A DNA stretch of 53,669 nucleotides, from contig JAOICL010000012.1 in assembly GCA_028131545.1 (NCBI GenBank), positions 1 to 53,669 on the forward strand. The letters are read 5' to 3'. Below, piece after piece: positions 17,209 through 24,956 of the stretch. The translations under genes were made by a program, and so were the position numbers. The notes beneath the pieces were generated by a model, which did no database searches, was not told the DNA's origin, and worked only from the letters and a program-made list of their open reading frames with translations. The stretch comes from Vibrio sp. (GTDB taxonomy: Bacteria; Pseudomonadota; Gammaproteobacteria; Enterobacterales; Vibrionaceae). Numbering within the stretch: the first letter of the stretch is position 1; every line of letters starts with the position of its first letter.

Positions 17209-17526
17209 TTACGCAAAGCTTGGAGAAGGCGCCGACTCTTTTTGTTCTGTGGATGAGGTGTCTTGGCCTGTTGCTGGCGCAGCACCTTCTGGGCCGTTTT
17301 TATGGGTAACCAAACCACGGCTTTTCAACTCTTCAAGGAGTTGAGTGTGACTCTGCCAGCACTTTAAAAATGCGTCAGGCGACATCACCAAGCGTACGTT
17401 ATTTTCTTTCGGTGGCTCTTGGACATCACCATCAGGATCAATGGTGTAAGTATAAAAATCCACACGAACGTTCCCACCAATTACCGCTACGTTTTTAATT
17501 CCATCTACAAAATGTTGTTCAGCCAT
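17209..17526 (-). CDS. Conserved-looking small protein in the RTX operon, 105 aa
   Basis: ATG at 17526 is preceded by AAGGAACTATC, a good ribosome site, and is preferred over a start nine codons upstream. The first 75 residues look folded (VRVDFYTYTIDPDG, then MSPDAFLKCWQSHTQLLEELKSRG); the last 30 are Ala/Pro/Ser/Thr-rich and probably disordered. I do not recognise the family. It lies between the RTX structural gene and the ABC exporter, 56 bases before the latter, so it may be a chaperone or secretion helper. Its size recalls the small protein RtxH of MARTX loci, but I cannot confirm homology by reading. Confidence 0.7.
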   Translation of the reverse strand: MAEQHFVDGIKNVAVIGGNVRVDFYTYTIDPDGDVQEPPKENNVRLVMSPDAFLKCWQSHTQLLEELKSRGLVTHKNGPEGAAPATGQDTSSTEQKESAPSPSFA

Positions 17527-17696
17527 GATAGTTCCTTGTTTTGTTTTTAACATTTAATTAGCATTTATTTAACTCTTAATTAACATGTAGTATTAATACT
17601 TTTATCACTCCCTAATGCAATGATAGAGCGCACATTATTTGAATGAATAATGAGCAATAATCGTTTTTCTTACTTCGAGTCACACTTTAAAGATAT

Positions 17697-17740
17697 AAAA
17701 ACCTTGGCCACCCAATCAATAACCAAGGTTTTTTATTTTT
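17697..17740. terminator. Bidirectional terminator between rtxA and exporter genes
   Basis: The perfect arms AAAACCTTGG and CCAAGGTTTT enclose an 18-base loop and have T tracts on both strands. On the minus strand it lies about 65 bases after the RTX gene stop. It would reduce transcription into the transporter genes, giving far more RTX message than exporter message. Confidence 0.8.
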
Positions 17741-17764
17741 CAGGTGAATGTCTTTCTTTTCCTT

Positions 17765-17814
17765 ATTTAATAAGCTATTAGGCCACTGAATTTAATAAGC
17801 TATTAAGCCACTGA
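17765..17814 (-). repeat. 25-bp tandem duplication covering the RTX gene stop
   Basis: Two adjacent 25-base units (17765-17789 and 17790-17814) differ at one base. Each contains the codons Ser-Val-Ala-stop or Ser-Val-Ala-like plus the following TAGCTTATTAAAT, so the last codons and the stop of rtxA are repeated just downstream. Confidence 0.8.
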
Positions 17815-20800
17815 TACTGCCGACTCTAAGCGTTGTTTCGAATCGTGAATACTATCCACAATAGAAGACACTAAATCATGTGGCCCTTGCTCTAAGAGGC
17901 TACCCGCATCAACTGAAGCGTAAGAGCTGTTCAACCAATCGATCGTCGCTTGTGCCCCCGCTTCTAATGCCGCAGCGCTATCAAACGCGCTAAAGTCTCT
18001 TGCACTCGCTAATGTGGATTCATCCACACTTGACCAGTAAGATTTCAAATCAGCGAAGCTAAAGGCATCATCATTAGAACTATTTAACTGGATGGTATCC
18101 GCGTCATTCCAACCCGATAACCCAATCACTCCTAGGGATTCGTCGCCATACACAATGTTCAACAACGAGTTATCTTCCGATAACACTAAGTTATCTAAGC
18201 CTAAGCTGAAGCCCTGAGTTTGGTTGGTTCTCACTAATAACGAATCCACGCTGTCATCATTTGCGGCTTCCACGATATTGTATTGACCACTGCCTAAGGT
18301 ATACAGGTAGGTATCTGAGCCCGCTTCGCCTTTCACTTCAGCATTACCAAAGCCTGACACAAAGAAGTCATCACCGGCGCCACCCGCATGTGCTGCAGCA
18401 TCGTCAAAGCTTAAAATAGAAGACAAGGCACCACCTTTTTCACCACCAAAGGTATCGGCAACCGCATCGAGCAGATTCGTAATGGTGCTGATCGTATCCG
18501 CAATAATGTCAGCATTCGCCGTTTCTAGGAAATCAAATGCCGCCCACCCTAAATCAAAGAAGGTATCATTCCCTTCATCACCGTAGCTGGCACTCGCTAA
18601 GCCCACGTTAAAGATGAAATCATCACCTTTACCTCCATGTACCACATTCGCCGCACCAAGGTTAAAGATAAAGTCATGACCTAATCCTCCCGTCGTGACG
18701 TTCCCAGCACCTAAACTCAGAACCACATCGTCACCATCACCGGCAATCGAAATGTTTCCACCGCCTAGGCTCACCATCAAGTCGTCACCGTTACCACCGT
18801 AGGACTCATTCAATAAGCCCATGGCAAAAATACCATCATTACCGCCATTGCCCTCGATGTAGTTATACGCGCCCATCGCAAACAGCATGTCATCGCCATG
18901 CCCACTGGCGTCCGAGGTATCACCAATAATACGGTTCGTGGCACCCAGTACGTAAGCAGTATCACTCCCTTTATGTAACGTCAGTTCATTTTCAAGACCC
19001 ACAGCCACGACCAAGTCATCGGCGGTGTACCCATTAATGGTGTTCTTACCCCCCACAACAAAGTAGCTGTTTTCGTTCAGCCCGCCATTCAGCGTATTTT
19101 CCGCACCGAAGGCAATGAAGGTGTTCACGCCGCCTTGCCCAGCCACTTTATCGCCACTGACGGTGTTTTTACCCCCAAGTACGGCAGCGAAGTTGTCACC
19201 CGAGCCGACTTTCACTTCGTTTTCTGAGCCGATGGCTAAAATGACATCGTTATCGATACCACCGTAGAATTTATTTTCTTTACCGATACCCACCGCAACA
19301 TTGTTACCCTTAGTGCCACGCCAGTAGTTGGTTTGCCCAATCAGCAACGAAATGTCATTACCACCACCGCTGTAGACCACATTTTCGTTCCCCGCAGCAA
19401 TCGCGAGATCATCACCACTGCCACCAAGTAGACGGTTGGTATTCCCTAACCCGAGCATCACATCACCAAAGTCACCCGCTTCATTCTCTTGAAGTAAGTA
19501 ATAATCATGAGCAAAGTTCGGTAAGCGTAATCCCCAATCCACCCCAGCAATGTTTGGTAATTTCAAGTTGGGTAGAGTCAGCTCACGCGCTTCCAGCTTG
19601 GTTTCTTCCGTATCAACGTAATCACTCAAGCTAAAATCAGGGATGGAAAATTCCGGAACCTCAAATTCTGGAATTTCAAAACCATAAAATTCTCGACCAC
19701 CCAAGATATCGCCAATGGCCGTAAACCCACTCAAATCAAAGCCATTAAGATTAAACTCAGGCACATTCAGCTCAGGTAAGAAAATGGTTGGAAATTCCAC
19801 TTCGGTGTACGTTAATGTGCTCTCAGAACCACCCGTTGTATCCGTCGAAGTAGAGAAATCATCTTCGGCCACTTCCCCATTATGAGTTAAGTGATAGTTA
19901 CCGGATGCATCGGTATTACCCTCTGAGTCGGTATGCGTTTCCAAGTACCCCTTCGCGTTATCTTCTATTGCACCCAGATCTTCATGCGTCACATGATACA
20001 AACTGGTATCCAGACCCTCATCGGAAATACGCGTAGTTAATTCACTGTTGGTACGGAAGATATTACTGTTCGATGCATCGTCGGAAATAAGGCCAAAGAG
20101 ATCACTGCCGATTGAATCAAAACGACCGAACCAGTTAGATTCTAAGGTAAACTCAAAATCTAACGTCATCGAGAAATTATCGAGTTCAACCCCAAAATCA
20201 TTGATATTTGGTAAGCTTAATGACGGTAAAGTGATGCCTGGGATGTCTATTTCTGGCGTGCTTAAAGTCGGTAAGCGGATCTCCGGTAATCCGTAATTCC
20301 CTAAGTTTCCATAAATGTATTCCGGTGACGATTTCACTTCTGGAATAGGTGGAATGGTTAAATCGTATTGAGGGAGATTAAATGACGGTGTTTTCCAATC
20401 AGGCACATTAGGATCCGAAAAATCCAGCTCTGGGAATATTAAGGTTAAATCGGCACTCAAATTAAGGTTTGCATTAAAGTTACCGCTCGCATCACCGATT
20501 AAGTCAGCACCATCACTACTTCGATTGCCACTTTTATCTTTTTTATTAAATAAATTGCCTGTGCCATTATTAAGATCTAAGAACTCATCAGGAGAAAAGT
20601 TAATCTCGTTATCGGCGGCAACCATATTACGAGAGCCTACCGCTACAATAATATCTGACCCACTACCAGCTGCAATCCAATTCTCTTTACCCAATGCAAC
20701 AATCGCATCATCACCCGATCCAGCTAATACAATGTTGTTCTTGCCCATAGCCAGGACAATATCATCGCCGCCTTCTGCGACAACAATATTGTGTTGCCCT

Positions 20801-23800
20801 GCAACCGCAGCGGTATCATTACCCCAACCCAGCATGGCTACGTTAGTTTTGCCGCCTATAATCGCAACATCATTATCCCCCCCTGTATGCACAAAGTTAG
20901 TGTAACCAAAGGCATACACGGTATCGTCACCGGAGGCGGTAGAAATAACATTCGTTTTACCCAGTGCGGCCACCGAATCTTGACCACTTCCTGTTAATAC
21001 AATATTGGTCACGCCTGCGACCATAACGCTGTTTTCGCCATCGCCCGCTAGCATGATATTTTTATTACCAACGGCTAATAACGTGTCATTACCATCACCA
21101 CTCCACAATACGTTGGTATTACCGGCTGCAACAAGGAAGTTTTCACCATTGCCCGCCAGCAAAATGTTCGTATTACCTAGGGCGAATAAAGAATCGTCGC
21201 CACTTGCACCTTGGAAAATATTGTTCGCGCCAACCGCTATTGCTTGGTTATCACCACCACCCAAAATCAGTATGTTATTCACGCCGATAGCAACAACATC
21301 GTCGTTACCTCCTGCACCTAAGAAGATATTATTCGTGCCGATTGCCGTCATGGTGTTATTACCATCACCCGCAAGGAAGAAGTTGAGATCACCAACAGTG
21401 TCTAGGCGATCATCACCGTTACCACTCCAAACCACATTATATCCGCCAAGAACGGTCATATCGTTATTACCATCACCGGCAATCACAATATTAGCAAGGC
21501 CAAAGGCAACAATCAGATCATCACCCGACCCCGATTGAATCAAGTTACCTCCACCGTAGGCTTTAACGACATTATTCCCCTCACCGGCTAAAACTATATT
21601 GCCTAAACTGGTTACGTTCGCCAGATTTAATAGATGATCCGTCCCTGTGTCTTTATCAAAGTCATCATCCGACTCTGTCGCAATGGAAAATAAGCCACCC
21701 GCTCGAATTTTGTCGTCACCATCGCCTGATAGAACGACATTACCAAAGCTGTACGCTCGAATTTCATTACCTATGGTTTGAGGCTCTCGTATTCGAACTG
21801 CATCAATATTGATCCACCCACCATCTATGTTTCTTACTTTTACGTGATGGGTACCGTCACTTAATCCACTTTGACCAAACAGTTTTTGATTAAAAATAGA
21901 ATTAACATCCATTTTAGGGTCAATAATGATTTCTTCTCCACCATCGATCGAGATTCCGAGTATGGCACCATAACGCTCTTTATAACCGATAAGATCGAAA
22001 CCCGTTCCTTCAAATGTGAATTCATAATACGCTCCAGCTTGGTTGCTCGCCATGACATCATTATTATGTTCACCCGTTCCTCGATCGGTATAGTTTTTCC
22101 AGCCATTACCACCATAACTTAACATCGAGTTATCCGAATTAAATAATTCAGAAAAAGTACCCTCACCTGAAGGGTCAACGGCTCCACTACCTACGGCACC
22201 ATTCCCCCCTCCATTACCTGAAACGATAATGTTAGCACCGCCTTCAGCTCGTATTTCATTCTTACCATCTCCCGCAAAAACAATATTGAGACCACCCACA
22301 GCATGAATATCATTGCGACCATTACCAGAGAAGACAAAATTACCACCGCCATAAGAACGAATATCGTTCTCGCCCTGTCCAGCTAACACCACATTTAAAC
22401 CGCCATAGGCTTGAATGTCATTATCACCATGGGCAACTTGAACGATGTTGGCTCCGCCTCGTGCATCAATGGTATTATTACCTTCACCAGCATACACAAC
22501 ATTAACGCCACCATAAGCAGTAATGTCATCATTGCCATTACCTGAGTAAATACCTTGACCACCCACAGCTAATGAATTGATCGTATCATTACCATTACCT
22601 GTAGTGATCTCTGCTCCTGCCGCCGAAACCGTCACCGTGTTATCGCCATTTTTCGCATCAATGACCACACCAATCGCTTGAACATCAATGGTGTCATCCC
22701 CATCGCCAACAAACACATTACCGCCCGCCGCTCTTAGAATAACCGTGTTGTCACCACCACCGAGATTTAATAACCCCACCCCGGCGCCAACGTAAGCATA
22801 ATCATCGCCATTACCCGCCGTAATTCTCGCGCCCGCGGCTCTTACGTCGATATAATTATCGCCGCCTCTTGCATCAATATTCACGCCTACCGCTCGAACA
22901 TTAATTCGGTCGTTTCCATCACCGACCGTGATACTGCCGCCCACGGCATGGAAATCGACGGTGTTATTACCATGGCCTAGATTGATAAATCCAACCGCGG
23001 CACCGACATACGCATAATCGTCACCATTGCCTGCGGTTAATCTGGCTCCTGCGGCACGGACATCAAAGTGGTTATTACCGCCATTCGCATTGATATCGAC
23101 ACCTACCGCGCGAACGTTAATTCGGTCGTTTCCATTACCAACATACACACTACCGCCAACGGCATTGAAGTTAATCGTGTTATTACCGTGCCCTAAATTC
23201 AATGAGCCATAAGCCGCATTGACGTGTGCTGTATCATTACCGTTTCCGGCATTTAAGTTACCGCCAACCGCACCGACTCGGATCGTATTATTACCATCGC
23301 CAGCATCGACATACGCGCCCACCGAACTCACCGTAATATCATCATTACCGCCACCTGTACGAGCTTGTGCATTCGCCGCACTAAGGTAAACCGTATCATT
23401 ACCCCATCCTGTCGTCACAAAGGCACCCGCGCCTCGGGCATCAATGGTATTATGGCCCCCCGAACTTGTAACATGAGTGGCGAAGGTACCAAATGCGTAA
23501 ATGGTGTCGTTACCATTCCCTGTATTGACCCAAGCTTCTGAGCCACTGACGCTAATATTACGACCTGATGTACCGCTACCTTGGTAGTCATACAACTCTA
23601 TTTTACCCGCAAGATGATTCGTTCGAACGGTTTTATAGCCAGTTCCTAGCTCAAAAAGAGCGTATCCACCGGAAGTGACGGTATAAGAATCATTCCCTGC
23701 ACTGGTATGAATATAACTATTAACAGCCCCTATATTGACCGTATCATTACCATTTCCATCCCATACTTCCATATGAGTGATGGCTTTATTTCCATTGGTG

Positions 23801-23970
23801 ATATAATCATTGCCATCTCCAGCATAGATTCGACTCCAACTGGTTGATGACCCCCCTGAAAGATAATCATCTCCACCATAGCCATAAATGAGGTTATCTA
23901 CTCCCCACCCGACGACATGATCATTTCCATTGGAGGTATCTCCCCAATCCCATGTTACTGGACTGCCCAT
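17803..23970 (-). CDS. MARTX-like RTX repeat protein, 2055 aa, no visible effector domain
   Basis: This is a secreted Gly/Asp/Asn-rich giant. Residues 1 to about 590 are 19-20-residue repeats of the type GxVxxGxGNDxIxVxAxG. Residues about 590-740 are a non-repeat insert resembling a galactose-binding-like carbohydrate module (YYEFTFEGTGFDLIG, ILGISIDGGEE, GLSDGTHHVKVRN). Residues about 742-1120 are 19-residue repeats GxxNIxLxGxGDDxxxAx, the pattern of MARTX B repeats. Residues about 1170-1490 are a Leu-Pro-rich spacer (LPEIRLPTLSTPEIDIPG). More 19-mers run to about 1800, followed by a short hydrophobic stretch, calcium-binding nonapeptides (GGAGDDFF, GEAGSDTY) and a C-terminal secretion region. 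I see no cysteine anywhere, hence no MARTX cysteine protease. No actin-crosslinking, Rho-inactivating or hydrolase domain is recognised. MARTX toxins are typically 3500-5300 residues. ATG at 23970 follows GAAGGAAAAAGTT. It may act as a toxin, an adhesin or a pore. Confidence 0.85.
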   Translation of the reverse strand: MGSPVTWDWGDTSNGNDHVVGWGVDNLIYGYGGDDYLSGGSSTSWSRIYAGDGNDYITNGNKAITHMEVWDGNGNDTVNIGAVNSYIHTSAGNDSYTVTSGGYALFELGTGYKTVRTNHLAGKIELYDYQGSGTSGRNISVSGSEAWVNTGNGNDTIYAFGTFATHVTSSGGHNTIDARGAGAFVTTGWGNDTVYLSAANAQARTGGGNDDITVSSVGAYVDAGDGNNTIRVGAVGGNLNAGNGNDTAHVNAAYGSLNLGHGNNTINFNAVGGSVYVGNGNDRINVRAVGVDINANGGNNHFDVRAAGARLTAGNGDDYAYVGAAVGFINLGHGNNTVDFHAVGGSITVGDGNDRINVRAVGVNIDARGGDNYIDVRAAGARITAGNGDDYAYVGAGVGLLNLGGGDNTVILRAAGGNVFVGDGDDTIDVQAIGVVIDAKNGDNTVTVSAAGAEITTGNGNDTINSLAVGGQGIYSGNGNDDITAYGGVNVVYAGEGNNTIDARGGANIVQVAHGDNDIQAYGGLNVVLAGQGENDIRSYGGGNFVFSGNGRNDIHAVGGLNIVFAGDGKNEIRAEGGANIIVSGNGGGNGAVGSGAVDPSGEGTFSELFNSDNSMLSYGGNGWKNYTDRGTGEHNNDVMASNQAGAYYEFTFEGTGFDLIGYKERYGAILGISIDGGEEIIIDPKMDVNSIFNQKLFGQSGLSDGTHHVKVRNIDGGWINIDAVRIREPQTIGNEIRAYSFGNVVLSGDGDDKIRAGGLFSIATESDDDFDKDTGTDHLLNLANVTSLGNIVLAGEGNNVVKAYGGGNLIQSGSGDDLIVAFGLANIVIAGDGNNDMTVLGGYNVVWSGNGDDRLDTVGDLNFFLAGDGNNTMTAIGTNNIFLGAGGNDDVVAIGVNNILILGGGDNQAIAVGANNIFQGASGDDSLFALGNTNILLAGNGENFLVAAGNTNVLWSGDGNDTLLAVGNKNIMLAGDGENSVMVAGVTNIVLTGSGQDSVAALGKTNVISTASGDDTVYAFGYTNFVHTGGDNDVAIIGGKTNVAMLGWGNDTAAVAGQHNIVVAEGGDDIVLAMGKNNIVLAGSGDDAIVALGKENWIAAGSGSDIIVAVGSRNMVAADNEINFSPDEFLDLNNGTGNLFNKKDKSGNRSSDGADLIGDASGNFNANLNLSADLTLIFPELDFSDPNVPDWKTPSFNLPQYDLTIPPIPEVKSSPEYIYGNLGNYGLPEIRLPTLSTPEIDIPGITLPSLSLPNINDFGVELDNFSMTLDFEFTLESNWFGRFDSIGSDLFGLISDDASNSNIFRTNSELTTRISDEGLDTSLYHVTHEDLGAIEDNAKGYLETHTDSEGNTDASGNYHLTHNGEVAEDDFSTSTDTTGGSESTLTYTEVEFPTIFLPELNVPEFNLNGFDLSGFTAIGDILGGREFYGFEIPEFEVPEFSIPDFSLSDYVDTEETKLEARELTLPNLKLPNIAGVDWGLRLPNFAHDYYLLQENEAGDFGDVMLGLGNTNRLLGGSGDDLAIAAGNENVVYSGGGNDISLLIGQTNYWRGTKGNNVAVGIGKENKFYGGIDNDVILAIGSENEVKVGSGDNFAAVLGGKNTVSGDKVAGQGGVNTFIAFGAENTLNGGLNENSYFVVGGKNTINGYTADDLVVAVGLENELTLHKGSDTAYVLGATNRIIGDTSDASGHGDDMLFAMGAYNYIEGNGGNDGIFAMGLLNESYGGNGDDLMVSLGGGNISIAGDGDDVVLSLGAGNVTTGGLGHDFIFNLGAANVVHGGKGDDFIFNVGLASASYGDEGNDTFFDLGWAAFDFLETANADIIADTISTITNLLDAVADTFGGEKGGALSSILSFDDAAAHAGGAGDDFFVSGFGNAEVKGEAGSDTYLYTLGSGQYNIVEAANDDSVDSLLVRTNQTQGFSLGLDNLVLSEDNSLLNIVYGDESLGVIGLSGWNDADTIQLNSSNDDAFSFADLKSYWSSVDESTLASARDFSAFDSAAALEAGAQATIDWLNSSYASVDAGSLLEQGPHDLVSSIVDSIHDSKQRLESAVSVA

Positions 23971-24062
23971 AACTTTTTCCTTCGATTTTGTAAGTAAACG
24001 ATTGAAGCTCTGACCAAAACTGCATACATGGGATCATGGCCTCGTTAATTCCCTCTACCCAA

Positions 24063-24500
24063 TTATTCCGTTGCGTATACCTGCACATTACGAACTTCTG
24101 AACGTTTCGTACTCATTTTATAGCGACGGTAATGTACTTCTTGACCTTGAGGGAAGAATTGATTCATGGTTTTTCGGATTTGAGCGGCATGGCCAAAGGG
24201 CGCAATAAAATCCTGAAACCAAAGGTGTGATCCGTTATTCCATTCATCAATCGGGAGGCGCTGATCTCTTTTTCTCAATTTAAAATGCCATTCATCTGAC
24301 ACATAAGACCAGGTAGTGAAACCAATTGGGCCTTGATCGTCATAAAATATTTTATATTGACCAAGTTTTAAGGGATGGATAACGCGTTCATGGAGAGAAT
24401 AAAGTGGGTATTGTTGATGGACTTTCGATTGGAGAAATAGCCATGTGATTTCTCCAATTAATTGCATTTCTTTTTCTATTGATAGGGCCTTTTCACTCAT
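24063..24500 (-). CDS. rtxC: RTX toxin-activating lysine acyltransferase (HlyC/RtxC family)
   Basis: This 145-residue protein acylates internal lysines of an RTX protein in the cytoplasm before export. The start ATG at 24500 has GAAGGTGATCAAA in front and is preferred over GTG at 24515. HlyC-family landmarks are present: ITWLFLQSKVH with catalytic-type His28, GQYKIFYDDQGPIGFTTWSYVS, and LWFQDFIAPFG with catalytic-type Asp97. These correspond to HlyC His23 and Asp92. It is the first gene of the operon, 92 bases before its likely substrate. An intact acyltransferase argues that the RTX protein is a membrane-active toxin-like molecule and not a plain adhesin. Confidence 0.92.
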   Translation of the reverse strand: MSEKALSIEKEMQLIGEITWLFLQSKVHQQYPLYSLHERVIHPLKLGQYKIFYDDQGPIGFTTWSYVSDEWHFKLRKRDQRLPIDEWNNGSHLWFQDFIAPFGHAAQIRKTMNQFFPQGQEVHYRRYKMSTKRSEVRNVQVYATE

Positions 24501-24833
24501 TTTGATCACCTTCACTTTATCTTGTTGACAAAAGTATTAACACTTTTTAAAACCCGAAGGAACAAGCAACATTCTATTAACATCTAAGGTGTGAAGAGGA
24601 TCTTTTATTTCTCTATTTTGATGAAACATTCATGTAACAAAGAAAAAGTGGTGATATTTTAATCACTGCAACCGAATGTTGTTCAGGATGAGGATTTATC
24701 CCAAATTTAAAATCTTTACAAATATGAAACAAGTCTGTATACTCCTTGTCTGTTAATGAGCTGACATCAAGGATAGATGGCTAACCCAGGAGTTGGACCA
24801 GCATTTGTAGGCTTATTACACAGGAAACCCACT
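24501..24833. other. Divergent control region between rtxC and nupC leader
   Basis: This 333-base AT-rich gap holds no coding frame I trust. A near-palindrome with arms GGTGAT and ATCACT lies near 24653. A short stem, GGCTAAC with GTTGGACC (one bulge), around CCAGGA lies near 24779-24800, close to the leader of nupC. These may be regulatory but no known riboswitch shape is recognised. Confidence 0.35.
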
Positions 24834-24956
24834 ATGTATACCACGTTACACACATACCCATTTTTACTTTCTAGCTTTAGCAGTATTTCCCTTCTTTATT
24901 CTCAATATACATACGCTACCTTTACCAGTTGTGGTGTTTGTAAGGAGAATAAATAA
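24834..24956 (+). CDS. Possible 40-aa leader peptide overlapping nupC
   Basis: ATG at 24834 is preceded by CAGGAAACCCACT. The frame encodes 40 residues rich in Ser, Thr and Tyr and ends with TAA at 24954-24956, sharing one base with the nupC start (TAATG). Its last codons contain the nupC ribosome site (TAAGGAGAA). Such overlap would couple nupC translation to the leader. It could still be a chance frame; no family is recognised. Confidence 0.35.
   Translation: MYTTLHTYPFLLSSFSSISLLYSQYTYATFTSCGVCKENK

Noticed and set aside
21861..22122. Overlapping frames on both strands within the RTX insert
   Set aside because: They are shadows in the rtxA gene, without ribosome sites or protein-like composition.
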